From Ignavigranum ruoffiae (lineage in GTDB: Bacteria; Bacillota; Bacilli; Lactobacillales; Aerococcaceae), in NCBI RefSeq assembly GCF_900110675.1, contig NZ_FOEN01000001.1, positions 248,001 through 312,000 on the forward strand: a stretch of DNA of 64,000 nucleotides, given 5' to 3'. A program made the translations under genes and the position numbers. Under the pieces are notes generated by a model. That model was given only the letters and a program-made list of their open reading frames with translations, searched no databases and was not told the DNA's origin. Positions 36,216 to 44,419 of this stretch are shown piece by piece. Numbering within the stretch: position 1 is the first letter of the stretch; each line of letters begins with the position of its first letter.

Positions 36216-38723
36216 TTATAGCAGCTCGAAATGAATTAAAGCGTTGAGATCTTGTCGCAATCGGTTAGCGTAACCCTTGGTAAAAATACGCTGATCGAAT
36301 ATCGTAACTTTATTAAATATATAAAACTCCTCCATATAAGTCAACATCTCTTTGAAGTCTTGAACCATCTGTGGATAGACGATTTGTTCAAATAAATGTT
36401 GGTCCGCCTCTGCCATTAAATAATCCATTGCTAGAATGTAGGTGTGTTTAGGAGATAGAAAAGGTAAGCGAAGGACAAACAAATCGATCTCTGCTGGTTG
36501 ATATTCATTATGGAGCATCTGTAATTGATCAAAACTCAAAACCAAAATCCCTTGAGTAGATTCTAAGAATCTACGATATATTTTATGGATTGATCCGGAT
36601 AAAGATTCACTAAACAAACGGTAAGCCTGATAAACGGCCTGATTTTTAAGCAAATAATTGAGAATGCTGGCCGAAGCTTCTTTATTTTCCGCTAAAATAA
36701 TTAATTTAGCTTTCAACTGATCGAGATGGTCTTCTAGATAGTCAACCAGAAGGTGATATTGGTCAGCTGAATTTGCTTTGGCCGAGCAATAATCCAAAGG
36801 CACTTGACCAATGAATTTTTGCTTGCGTCCGGGTCCATGTATGTTAAGCATATAATGTTGCTCCAGTGGAATCACTTTCTTTAACAAAGGTACTCGTTGA
36901 TTTAAATAGCCCCCCATACTGATGAGAATGGAGTGACCGAAGCAATAAGGTTCGATCATACCACTATTAGAGAATACTAAGGGAAACTGATTCATTTCAA
37001 AATGAAAATAATACGAATGAAATTGGTGTGCTCTTAATTCAATATAGGTCAGTGGCCGAAGGAGATTGAACCGCTTAATCTGTTGAAAAAGTGTCGATAT
37101 GGCTTTATCAGCCGGACTCTTACCGAGATAATCTTCGATGAAATGACTGCAAGTCTTGGCCTGATCCAACCAGTTTTGAATGAAGTTCACAAATTCTGGC
37201 CAAATCGCTTGTCGCGGATCTAGATAAAGCGATAAATTTATTTGCTTGGGACTTGGTTCAGGCTGATGATCCTTAAATTGCAGATCTAACCAATCCATTA
37301 ATTGGTTACTGGTCCTAAGAAATTCTTGCAGACGCTTGGTTTGTTCAAATTCTGCTCCCCTTAATCGACCTTGATCTATAAACCGATTAACGACGTCAAA
37401 GATCCGACTGATGTCCAAGCTTACTCGCTCTTGCCAGCGTTTGGTTTGAATATAATGACCTAAATTGTCTAATAGTAGATGCCATTGAGGATCAATCAGA
37501 TGGGATAGGAATGACTGAGGTTGCTGAAGTAATTGAATCAAATAAGCGTGATCAATTAACAAGACTTGGGCTTGTTGAGCCTGAGACTTCATCCGTTCAT
37601 AAAAAAGATGAGCCGCTCCTGACCCAAAATCTGAACGATATTTATCAATTAATTGATCAGCTTGTAATTCTTGATTAATTTCTCGGTAATGTCCCTCTGT
37701 ACTATGGGAAAGCCAATGGATACTAGCTGCTAAGACGGTCAACTCATGCTGATTCAAGGCGAGTTGACTTTTGCGTGCTAAAAGCGTTTCAATCATATTT
37801 CGATCAATAAATTGAGTTTGCGGACTTAACTGCTGATAAACTAGTTGTGGATTGGTTTGGTCTAACCATTCTCTCAAATAATCGATCTGGCCTGAATGGC
37901 TCAGAGCGATCAGGACTTTATTTCCTTGGCGGATCAAATAATCAGCCAAATGAAATACCGTCGAAGGAAACATTGGCATCTGGTCATCTTCAACGAGAAG
38001 ATGGGGGTGGTCCTGATAGGCTTCCAGAATGGGCAATAGATAATCCGTTGCTGAGTTTAAGTTACTTGGCTTTGAATTTTTCTGAACCGAAATTTCTGTC
38101 TTCTCTATTGGCATATCAAAGAGTTCCGGTTCTTGGAAGAATATTTGGGTCTGATAAGGTAGTTCGGCGACCAAATCAGCAATTTTGGGGATTAATTCAG
38201 TATCGATCGTTGTGACAATCTGTGCCATTCGCGCGAGAATTTGACAGGTAATTCGTGCATCTGCCAAGGCGTCGTGCGCCCCTTGAAAAGGTAAAGCGAA
38301 ATAATGACTCAGATCGGTTAGATTAAAGCCAACCGCATCATAACATAGGATTTTAGCTAAGATGACTGAATCAATGGCTATTGGCTTGAAGTCAAAGCCA
38401 GATTGTTTAAAATTATGCTCCAAAAATTTATAATCAAAATTCAAATTATGGGCAACAAAAATACAATCCTGTAAACGATGAAACCACAAATTTGCCACTT
38501 GTTCAAAGCTTGGTGCTTTATCAGTCTCCCCTTGTTGAATACCCGTCAAACGCTGGATATGCTCGGGAATATCACGTTCAGGGTTAATCAACATATTATA
38601 TTCATTGATAATTTGACCCTCAGAATAAATAATGGCAGCGATTTGAATGATTTTGTCGTCTTTTTGATAATTGGGTCCAGTCGTCTCGATATCAATGACC
38701 GCAATTTTGGCTTTATTTTGCAA
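36216..38723 (-). CDS. dinG: DinG-family protein: intact DEDDh exonuclease, eroded helicase domain
   Basis: 835 residues (about 930 in Bacillus). Residues 5-170 form a DnaQ-type 3'-5' exonuclease with all DEDDh residues: Asp11 and Glu13 (VIDIETTG), Asp97 (HNLNFDYKFL), His150 and Asp155 (HDALADA). The rest aligns by flanking segments with the XPD-like helicase, but Walker A is gone (LLVEDDQMPMFPS near 243-254), the DEAH box reads DNLGH (about 419-423), and motif VI has no QGxGR (about 790-803). It should therefore be a nuclease without helicase activity, in line with staphylococcal DinG. Start is TTG 38723 with GAGGTG 5 bases upstream, inside the cca stop region. Confidence 0.88.
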   Translation of the reverse strand: MQNKAKIAVIDIETTGPNYQKDDKIIQIAAIIYSEGQIINEYNMLINPERDIPEHIQRLTGIQQGETDKAPSFEQVANLWFHRLQDCIFVAHNLNFDYKFLEHNFKQSGFDFKPIAIDSVILAKILCYDAVGFNLTDLSHYFALPFQGAHDALADARITCQILARMAQIVTTIDTELIPKIADLVAELPYQTQIFFQEPELFDMPIEKTEISVQKNSKPSNLNSATDYLLPILEAYQDHPHLLVEDDQMPMFPSTVFHLADYLIRQGNKVLIALSHSGQIDYLREWLDQTNPQLVYQQLSPQTQFIDRNMIETLLARKSQLALNQHELTVLAASIHWLSHSTEGHYREINQELQADQLIDKYRSDFGSGAAHLFYERMKSQAQQAQVLLIDHAYLIQLLQQPQSFLSHLIDPQWHLLLDNLGHYIQTKRWQERVSLDISRIFDVVNRFIDQGRLRGAEFEQTKRLQEFLRTSNQLMDWLDLQFKDHQPEPSPKQINLSLYLDPRQAIWPEFVNFIQNWLDQAKTCSHFIEDYLGKSPADKAISTLFQQIKRFNLLRPLTYIELRAHQFHSYYFHFEMNQFPLVFSNSGMIEPYCFGHSILISMGGYLNQRVPLLKKVIPLEQHYMLNIHGPGRKQKFIGQVPLDYCSAKANSADQYHLLVDYLEDHLDQLKAKLIILAENKEASASILNYLLKNQAVYQAYRLFSESLSGSIHKIYRRFLESTQGILVLSFDQLQMLHNEYQPAEIDLFVLRLPFLSPKHTYILAMDYLMAEADQHLFEQIVYPQMVQDFKEMLTYMEEFYIFNKVTIFDQRIFTKGYANRLRQDLNALIHFELL

Positions 38724-38727
38724 ACTA

Positions 38728-39960
38728 TCACCTCATTGGTCCCTTGGTTCGAATATAAGCTTCGAGTGCTGGATAAGTATTCTCTAATTCATGGTGCAAT
38801 ATCTTACGTTCAATCTCGGCCATCAGCTGACCAATCATTGGTCCCCCTTTGGTCAACTGCAGAATAGTCATAATATCATGACCATTTATGGCCATCTCTT
38901 GGCGATTTTGAATGGCAAGTTGTTTAATCCGCTCAGCAATATGATAGTTTTGTTTAGGATAATGATAGGTTAAATAGGCTTCAATCTCTAATAGCAAATC
39001 ATGATTTGCCAAGTACAGATCCATGGTTCCAAGTTCATGCTCGATCATTTTAGGTAAGAGCTGACGAATCTCAATCACATCATAAATCAATTGTTTACTA
39101 TGGGTCCAGGCTTTAAGATAAGTAGCAAGGTGCTGAGTCTCAATACCCACTGCTTTAGTATACAAGGCCCAAATTAAGGATTCCGAGACTTGGTCTCCTT
39201 GTTGGTTGACCGGTTTGAGCCATTTCTGTAAGCGGTCCATACCCTTTGGCTGAGTCACGTATTTAATTTCAGGCAAATAATCCCATAGACCCGACTCAAC
39301 GATGGTTTGAGCCCGCTGATAGAAATAAGCTCCCCGAAGAAATTTAGTAAATTCTACCCGGATCCGTTCACGCGAAAGATAGGCTAATTTTTCCTTTTGT
39401 TGGCTTATAGCTTCAAAGGTCAAGGGGTCAATATCGAAACCTAATTCACTTGAGAAACGAATAGCCCGTAGCATTCTCAGGGCATCCTCATTGAAGCGTT
39501 CACTGGCTAAACCAACGGCGCTAATTTTATGATTCTTCAAATCTTGCAAACCTTGGTGGTAGTCAAACAGCTCTCCATGTCGATTAAACGCTAGGGCATT
39601 AATGGTAAAATCTCGTCGCAAAGTATCTTCTGCTAAGTTACGGACAAAAGCTACCGAATCAGGACGACGAAAATCAGAATAGTTGCCCTCAGTTCTAAAG
39701 GTCGTAATCTCAAAATTCTGACCTTGGTAAATGACAATGATGGTTCCATGTTCTTTCCCTAAATCAATGGTATGGTGGAATAAGCCTTCAATTTCTTCCG
39801 GTCTAGCCGAAGAAGCCAAATCGATATCATGGATGGGCCGGCCCAAAATTGTGTCGCGGACACAACCGCCGACAAAATACACCTCGTATCCGGCCTGTTC
39901 AATCAAATCCATTACCGGAAACGCTCGGGTAAATAAAGGATGATTTAAGTCAAATTGCAA
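38728..39960 (-). CDS. cca: CCA-adding tRNA nucleotidyltransferase
   Basis: 410 residues. Class II nucleotidyltransferase that builds or repairs the 3' CCA of tRNAs. Motif A is YFVGGCVRDTILGRPIHDID with the two metal-binding aspartates. The flexible-loop region and motifs C/D follow: EDTLRRDFTINALAFN, EDALRMLRAIRFSSELGF and RERIRVEFTK. The start appears to be TTG 39960 with a weak GGTGGG upstream; the first in-frame ATG (residue 17) would cut into the conserved N-terminus. It overlaps neither neighbour but is tightly followed by dinG. Confidence 0.95.
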   Translation of the reverse strand: MQFDLNHPLFTRAFPVMDLIEQAGYEVYFVGGCVRDTILGRPIHDIDLASSARPEEIEGLFHHTIDLGKEHGTIIVIYQGQNFEITTFRTEGNYSDFRRPDSVAFVRNLAEDTLRRDFTINALAFNRHGELFDYHQGLQDLKNHKISAVGLASERFNEDALRMLRAIRFSSELGFDIDPLTFEAISQQKEKLAYLSRERIRVEFTKFLRGAYFYQRAQTIVESGLWDYLPEIKYVTQPKGMDRLQKWLKPVNQQGDQVSESLIWALYTKAVGIETQHLATYLKAWTHSKQLIYDVIEIRQLLPKMIEHELGTMDLYLANHDLLLEIEAYLTYHYPKQNYHIAERIKQLAIQNRQEMAINGHDIMTILQLTKGGPMIGQLMAEIERKILHHELENTYPALEAYIRTKGPMR

Positions 39961-39998
39961 GCTAAACCCACCATTCTATTTCTATATAACAATGACTA

Positions 39999-41300
39999 TT
40001 ATTCCTCCGCTTGCTCATGTTGGCGCCGGAGTTCCTCTCTTAAACGTCGTAAAGCTTTATTATCATAATATGTACGTTCATAACGTTCAGATACCGTCAA
40101 TGCTTCTTCGAGTTTGTTTTGATCTTTTAAAAATCGAGCATAGTCCAAGGCTAAATTTGGTTTAGATAACAAATTATTTAAAGCTGTCTCATATTGAGCG
40201 GCGACCTGACTCTCAATTCCCAATGCTTGATAAATGCGCGCATAATGATAACTCAAATATACCGGATGCATATAAGGATCTTCTATATTCTTTAAGAAGT
40301 CTAGCGCTTTTTGAGCTTGCCCTGCCTGTAAGCAATAGTTCACATAATAATCAATTAAAGCTTCTCTTTGGTCAAATTCTTCACTCAGTTCATAATACTC
40401 TAAGACCTGATCAGCCAGCTGAGAGTCATAATAGGTGAAGCGACCTGCCAATTCAATCAAGTGTAAATATAGATCACTATATGCAGGCAGATTATGCTTT
40501 AACCAGTCCATACTTTGTTCAAATTCCAAATCTTGGCGTAAGAAATGATAATCTTCCAACAGAATAAAATGGGCCGAGAAATCATCAGGATTTAAGTCAA
40601 TCGCTCTTTTGGCATATTGGGCAGATTGTTCATAGACATAAATATTCAAGTAAATTTGAGCTAACAAACTATAATCTTGACTGGTTAACTCAGGCGCGTC
40701 CGTATCTTCAACCAGTTCTTTGATTTTCGCTAGATCCAACATTTCCTGTTGACTATAAGCGCCTAATAAGTCTGTTCTTAATTGTTGAAAATCAATATAT
40801 TTACTGAAATATTGATCGAGTATTTCCAGAAAATAGATTTGTCGATCAATATCATTCTGTAAATAAGCTAATTCGGCCAAACTTTGATAAGCTTCTGCTC
40901 GATCGGGGAAGGACTTTATTAATTTGTTCAAGATTTTCTTACTGAGGCTATAATCACCCAGGTTCATTAATATATTGGCATGCAATAAATTTTTTTGGTA
41001 AGAAAACTTGGACGATTTGGCGAGATTGATCCATTTTAAAGCCAACTCAGCCTGATTAAATTCATCATAAAGTTTGGCTAGTTGATAGGCAATTTTATGA
41101 TGCTGACTGTGATCATACATCTTATGCAGAATTTGTAATTGTAAATCGACATAGCCTAAATCATGCAGATACTTAGTAAATTTCAAATAATCTGTTAAAT
41201 AATCATCCAAAGGATATTGCCAATAATATTCCGTCAATTCTTGATAAAAATTATTTAAATCTAAAGTCTGATTAAAAGCTTCTACTAATCGATCAAACAT
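39999..41300 (-). CDS. Tetratricopeptide-repeat protein, YpiA-like
   Basis: 433 residues made almost wholly of helical repeat pairs. TPR-like units include LAKLYDEFNQAELALKWIN, ANILMNLGDYSLSKKILN, LAQIYLNIYVYEQSAQYAKRA and ARFLKDQNKLEEALTVSE. There is no signal peptide or membrane span, so it is cytoplasmic and probably a protein-binding scaffold. It resembles Bacillus YpiA in size and locus; its role is unknown. Start ATG 41300 follows GGAGGG at 10 bases. The hup terminator lies between this gene and hup, so it needs its own promoter or read-through. Confidence 0.75.
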   Translation of the reverse strand: MFDRLVEAFNQTLDLNNFYQELTEYYWQYPLDDYLTDYLKFTKYLHDLGYVDLQLQILHKMYDHSQHHKIAYQLAKLYDEFNQAELALKWINLAKSSKFSYQKNLLHANILMNLGDYSLSKKILNKLIKSFPDRAEAYQSLAELAYLQNDIDRQIYFLEILDQYFSKYIDFQQLRTDLLGAYSQQEMLDLAKIKELVEDTDAPELTSQDYSLLAQIYLNIYVYEQSAQYAKRAIDLNPDDFSAHFILLEDYHFLRQDLEFEQSMDWLKHNLPAYSDLYLHLIELAGRFTYYDSQLADQVLEYYELSEEFDQREALIDYYVNYCLQAGQAQKALDFLKNIEDPYMHPVYLSYHYARIYQALGIESQVAAQYETALNNLLSKPNLALDYARFLKDQNKLEEALTVSERYERTYYDNKALRRLREELRRQHEQAEE

Positions 41301-41359
41301 AACATCAAGCCCTCCAATAGAAATCCTATTCATTATACCATTGGACAAAGATTATTAAA

Positions 41360-41394
41360 AATAAAAATAAAAAAACTACCCCGAAAGGTAGTTT
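41360..41394 (-). terminator. Terminator of hup
   Basis: On the minus strand AAACTACC (41387-41394) pairs with GGTAGTTT (41373-41380) around CTTTCGG-type loop bases, followed by TTTTTATTTTTATTTTT. It lies 13 bases past the hup stop. Confidence 0.9.
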
Positions 41395-41406
41395 GAAAAT
41401 CAATTA

Positions 41407-41682
41407 TTATTTAACAGCGTCTTTTAAAGCTTTCCCTGCTTTGAATCCAGGAACACGGGTTGCTTTGATCTTAATTTCTTCCCCAGTTTGTGGGTTACGT
41501 CCTTTACGCGCTGCTCTTTCACGTACTTCGAAAGTACCGAAGCCAATAATTTGAACTTTATCCCCATCAGCTAGAATTTCTTCAATAGATTGGAATAAGG
41601 CCTCAACAGTTGCAGTCACATCTTTCTTAGTTAAATTGGTTTTGCTTGCAACTTTTTCTACTAATTCTGCTTTATTTGCCAT
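41407..41682 (-). CDS. hup: Histone-like DNA-binding protein HU
   Basis: 91 residues. The HU/IHF fold is complete: helical dimer part [23 protein letters not shown], then [21 protein letters not shown] and the beta-arm [16 protein letters not shown]. It bends and compacts DNA as a homodimer and is essential in most Gram-positives. Strong AAAGGAGG 9 bases before ATG. It has its own promoter, a leader with tandem 20-base repeats and a strong terminator, so it is a single-gene transcript despite being between der and a TPR gene. Confidence 0.98.
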   Translation of the reverse strand: MANKAELVEKVASKTNLTKKDVTATVEALFQSIEEILADGDKVQIIGFGTFEVRERAARKGRNPQTGEEIKIKATRVPGFKAGKALKDAVK

Positions 41683-41706
41683 AAAGTAAAATCCTCCTTT
41701 AGTAAT

Positions 41707-41746
41707 CTTATCTACTAGAGATACGACTTATCTACTAGAGATACGA
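41707..41746 (-). repeat. Two tandem 20-bp repeats in the hup leader
   Basis: The 20-base unit cttatctactagagatacga occurs twice with no gap (41707-41726 and 41727-41746). On the transcript each copy reads TCGTATCTCTAGTAGATAAG and can form a small stem, TATCT with AGATA around CTAGT. They lie between the promoter and the ribosome-binding site. Confidence 0.85.
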
Positions 41747-41775
41747 AATGAACCATATGGGTTATTTCAAGTAAT

Positions 41776-41804
41776 AGAATATCATATAAAAGGCTTAATG
41801 ACAA
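41776..41804 (-). promoter_or_regulatory. SigA-type promoter of hup
   Basis: On the minus strand TTGTCA (41799-41804), 17-base spacer, TATTCT (41776-41781). Predicted start near 41770 gives a leader of about 87 bases that contains the tandem repeats. Confidence 0.7.
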
Positions 41805-41808
41805 TGTT

Positions 41809-41833
41809 TATTGCTTTAACCGCGAAATTATTC
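41809..41833. repeat. Direct repeat flanking the IS element, left copy
   Basis: A 25-base sequence starting tattgctttaaccgcgaa is identical to the copy at 43017-43041. The right copy contains the der stop codon; the left copy is the duplicate next to hup. Likely a target-site duplication of unusual length. Confidence 0.8.
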
Positions 41834-41902
41834 TCTAGAGTTGTCAAACATATGTTACAAATATAGAAAACTTCTGATGCTGGCCGAGCCTATCATTCAA
41901 TC

Positions 41903-41968
41903 ATCTTTTTCCTGGGGACGGTCAAGGAGGAAAGCACCGCGATCCTTGATTGTCCCCAGGAAAAAGAT
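41903..41968. terminator. 26-pair hairpin inside the IS element
   Basis: Arms at 41903-41928 and 41943-41968 (atctttttcctggggac... and its complement) pair over 26 positions with only two G-U wobbles, loop 14 bases. Each strand ends its stem in U-rich sequence. Located just past the transposase stop, it probably ends IS and der transcription in both directions. Confidence 0.7.
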
Positions 41969-41981
41969 AAACTAGTTAAGG

Positions 41982-42923
41982 CTAGGACATTGACGTCTCA
42001 AAATATTCTTTAACCACTTCATTCGGGCTTTTAAAGTTTAATTGTTTGCGATGAACGTTATTCCCGCGGTTTGTGTAACGTTGATGGGCCGCGATCAACT
42101 GGGCTTCTGAATCAAATACACGACCATAGATGCGTTCACTATCTTCTCGATGACTCCGTTCTACAATGCCATTTTGCCACGGAGAGTAAGGTCGGGTGCG
42201 TTGATAACGAATCCCTTTCAAGGCTAGCACTTCTTCAAATACACTGAGCGGTTGGGTATCATGCATTGAGTTTGTAAATTCTGACCCATTATCCGTTTGA
42301 ATGGTGTCGATCTTAAAACCAAATTTGTCTTCTAAATCAATGAGAAAGGTCGCCGTATGCGTCACACTTTTCTCGTCAACAATTTTACAGACTCGTTTTC
42401 GACTGTATTCGTCGATGGCTGTGATTTGATAATAACGTTTCCCATGGCTATCCCACCGAATACACTGTTGAGGGACATATTTGATGTCAATTTGAACCTT
42501 TTCACCCGGATAGGTGACGGGATGAGGATGCCAGTTTGTTTTCGGATAGGTCTTTTTGACCGGTTTCTCGTTCCGATTCCAACCTCTTAGGCGCACTTGC
42601 TTACACATCGAGTCATAACTTCGGGTGTATCCTTGACGACGACACTGAACGTATACCTCAGCAAGTCCTTCATGACCATACCGTTGATATTTTTGTTGAA
42701 TGATCTCAAGTTCTTTAGGACGATGTTGATTCGGATGGGAATGGGGTCGGCGACTCTTTAATCGTAAACTATCCCAACTGCCATCGTAGCGATCCCGCCA
42801 GCGTTTCACATTCTGGCGGCTCGTATGATATCGCCTAGTGGCCGCCGCATTGTTATTATATTTTATCGCATATTCGACAACTTTTTTCCGATAGCGCATT
42901 TCTTCTGTTATAATGAGTTTCAT
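41982..42923 (-). CDS. IS481-family transposase (DDE, integrase core)
   Basis: 313 residues. The N-terminal helix-turn-helix has NNNAAATRRYHTSRQNVKRW. The rve/DDE catalytic core has Asp in VQIDIKYVP, Asp in IQTDNGSEF and Glu in GIVERSHRED, with the usual spacing. The single-frame organisation without a frameshifted orfA points to IS481 rather than IS3. It is full length with a ribosome-binding site (GGAGC) before ATG 42923, so it looks active or recently active. It is on the same strand as der and hup. Confidence 0.88.
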   Translation of the reverse strand: MKLIITEEMRYRKKVVEYAIKYNNNAAATRRYHTSRQNVKRWRDRYDGSWDSLRLKSRRPHSHPNQHRPKELEIIQQKYQRYGHEGLAEVYVQCRRQGYTRSYDSMCKQVRLRGWNRNEKPVKKTYPKTNWHPHPVTYPGEKVQIDIKYVPQQCIRWDSHGKRYYQITAIDEYSRKRVCKIVDEKSVTHTATFLIDLEDKFGFKIDTIQTDNGSEFTNSMHDTQPLSVFEEVLALKGIRYQRTRPYSPWQNGIVERSHREDSERIYGRVFDSEAQLIAAHQRYTNRGNNVHRKQLNFKSPNEVVKEYFETSMS

Positions 42924-43016
42924 AGGAAGCTCCTTTCACTTGTTCTGCTCAAACATAGTGTATCAGAAGCTTCCTATTTTTTTATTTTTTTGTCACATAT
43001 GTATTATCGTCTAACA

Positions 43017-43041
43017 TATTGCTTTAACCGCGAAATTATTC
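43017..43041. repeat. Direct repeat flanking the IS element, right copy
   Basis: Identical over 25 bases to 41809-41833. It covers the last codons and stop of der (stop 43036-43038) and the bases just after, so this is the original target copy. Confidence 0.8.
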
Positions 43042-44352
43042 CCGCTCTCTGGCGATTAATTTAATCGGGGTTCCTTCAAAATAAAATGTCTCTCTAAGTT
43101 GGTTTTCTAAATATCTTTCATAGGAGAAATGCATTAACTCTAAATCATTAATAAAGACTACAAAAGTAGGCGGTTCGACGGCAACTTGAGTCATATAATA
43201 CAATTTCAAGCGTCGACCCTTATCCGTTGGAGCTGGGTTCATCGCAACTGCATCGATCAGCAGATTATTTAACAGCGAGGATTGTATCCGTCGCCGTTGA
43301 TTTTGATAGATTTCTTTCAACATTGTTGGTAACTTCTTTAAGCGTTGATGAGATAAGGCAGAGACAAATAATATCGGCGCGAAATCTAAATATTTGAATT
43401 CTCGACGGATATCTTCGGTGAAGGTTTTGAAGACCTTATCTTTTTCTTCAATTAAATCCCATTTGTTGACTATTATAATGATTCCCTTGCCAGCCTCATA
43501 AGCATAACCGGCAACATGCTTGTCCTGCTCCTGAATCCCGGTTTCAGCATCGATGACTAGACAGACAATATTTGATCGATCAATCGCCGATAGGGAGCGC
43601 ATGACGCTATATTTCTCGGTACTTTCAGCAATCTTACCCTTACGGCGAATCCCTGCAGTATCAATCATGGTAAATTTCTGCCCGCTCTCATCAACAAAAT
43701 AAGTATCAACAGCTTCGCGCGTGGTCCCTTCAATATCGGACACAATGACCCGTTCTTCTTGCAAGATTGCATTAACAAGCGAGGATTTGCCCACATTGGG
43801 CCGACCAATAAAGCAAAAATGAATTCCCTCATCTTCTTCGCGTTGAGCCATATTATCCGGCATGTTGGCAAAAATTTGATCTAATAAATCACCCAAACCG
43901 GTCCCATGAGCACCAGAAATAGGTAAAGGATTTCCAAACCCTAAAGCATAGAAATCATAAATATCTTGTCTTTGTTCGGGATTATCTGCCTTGTTTACAG
44001 CCAAAACGACCGGATGTTTACTTTGGTAAAGACGCTGTGCAATTTCCTCATCTTCTAAGGTCAACCCCTCTTGTCCATTGACAATAAAGACAATAACGTC
44101 CGCTTCTTCGATGGCAATATCAGCCTGAAAACGGATTTGATTCATGATTGGTTCGTCAACCATTTCAATACCACCGGTATCAATTAAACGATATTCACGG
44201 TCTAACCAGGAAGCCTTCGCATAGATTCGATCACGCGTAACTCCTGGATAGTCTTCCACAATCGAGATTCGGTCTCCTACGAGTCGGTTGAAGATGGTGG
44301 ATTTGCCGACATTAGGTCGTCCCACAAGTGCAACAGTTGGTAAGATATTCAT
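43036..44352 (-). CDS. der: Ribosome-assembly GTPase Der (EngA)
   Basis: 438 residues with two tandem GTPase domains and a KH-like C-terminus. Domain 1: [35 protein letters not shown]. Domain 2: [44 protein letters not shown]. It helps 50S subunit assembly and is essential. It follows rpsA after a terminator. The transposon lies 20 bases past its stop; the coding sequence is complete and the stop codon is inside the duplicated target. Confidence 0.97.
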   Translation of the reverse strand: MNILPTVALVGRPNVGKSTIFNRLVGDRISIVEDYPGVTRDRIYAKASWLDREYRLIDTGGIEMVDEPIMNQIRFQADIAIEEADVIVFIVNGQEGLTLEDEEIAQRLYQSKHPVVLAVNKADNPEQRQDIYDFYALGFGNPLPISGAHGTGLGDLLDQIFANMPDNMAQREEDEGIHFCFIGRPNVGKSSLVNAILQEERVIVSDIEGTTREAVDTYFVDESGQKFTMIDTAGIRRKGKIAESTEKYSVMRSLSAIDRSNIVCLVIDAETGIQEQDKHVAGYAYEAGKGIIIIVNKWDLIEEKDKVFKTFTEDIRREFKYLDFAPILFVSALSHQRLKKLPTMLKEIYQNQRRRIQSSLLNNLLIDAVAMNPAPTDKGRRLKLYYMTQVAVEPPTFVVFINDLELMHFSYERYLENQLRETFYFEGTPIKLIARERE

Positions 44353-44369
44353 GGCTATCCTCCTTTACA

Positions 44370-44405
44370 AATAAAAATAGAGACTGACTTACAAGAGTCA
44401 GCCTC
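44370..44405 (-). terminator. Terminator of rpsA
   Basis: On the minus strand GAGGCTGACT (44396-44405) pairs with AGTCAGTCTC (44380-44389) with one G-U, loop CTTGTA, followed by TATTTTTATTTG. Confidence 0.85.
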
Positions 44406-44419
44406 TTAGAAAAACTTAC

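Larger units (their letters stand above)
41834..43016 (-). mobile_element. IS481-like insertion sequence, 1183 bp
   Basis: The element is bounded by the 25-base direct repeats. Its ends carry imperfect inverted repeats: ACATATGTTACAAA (41848 on) at the left and ACATATGTGACAAA at the right when read inward. Each copy of ACATATGT is exactly 14 bases from the direct repeat, and CTTCTGAT(A/G)C also recurs inward on both sides. It carries one intact transposase and a 26-pair hairpin downstream of it. It is inserted between der and hup without breaking either. Confidence 0.8.

Noticed and set aside
37847-38215. Plus-strand open frame of 122 codons inside dinG
   Set aside because: Antisense to a coding gene with no start signal. 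It does not explain the eroded helicase motifs, which are in the sense frame.
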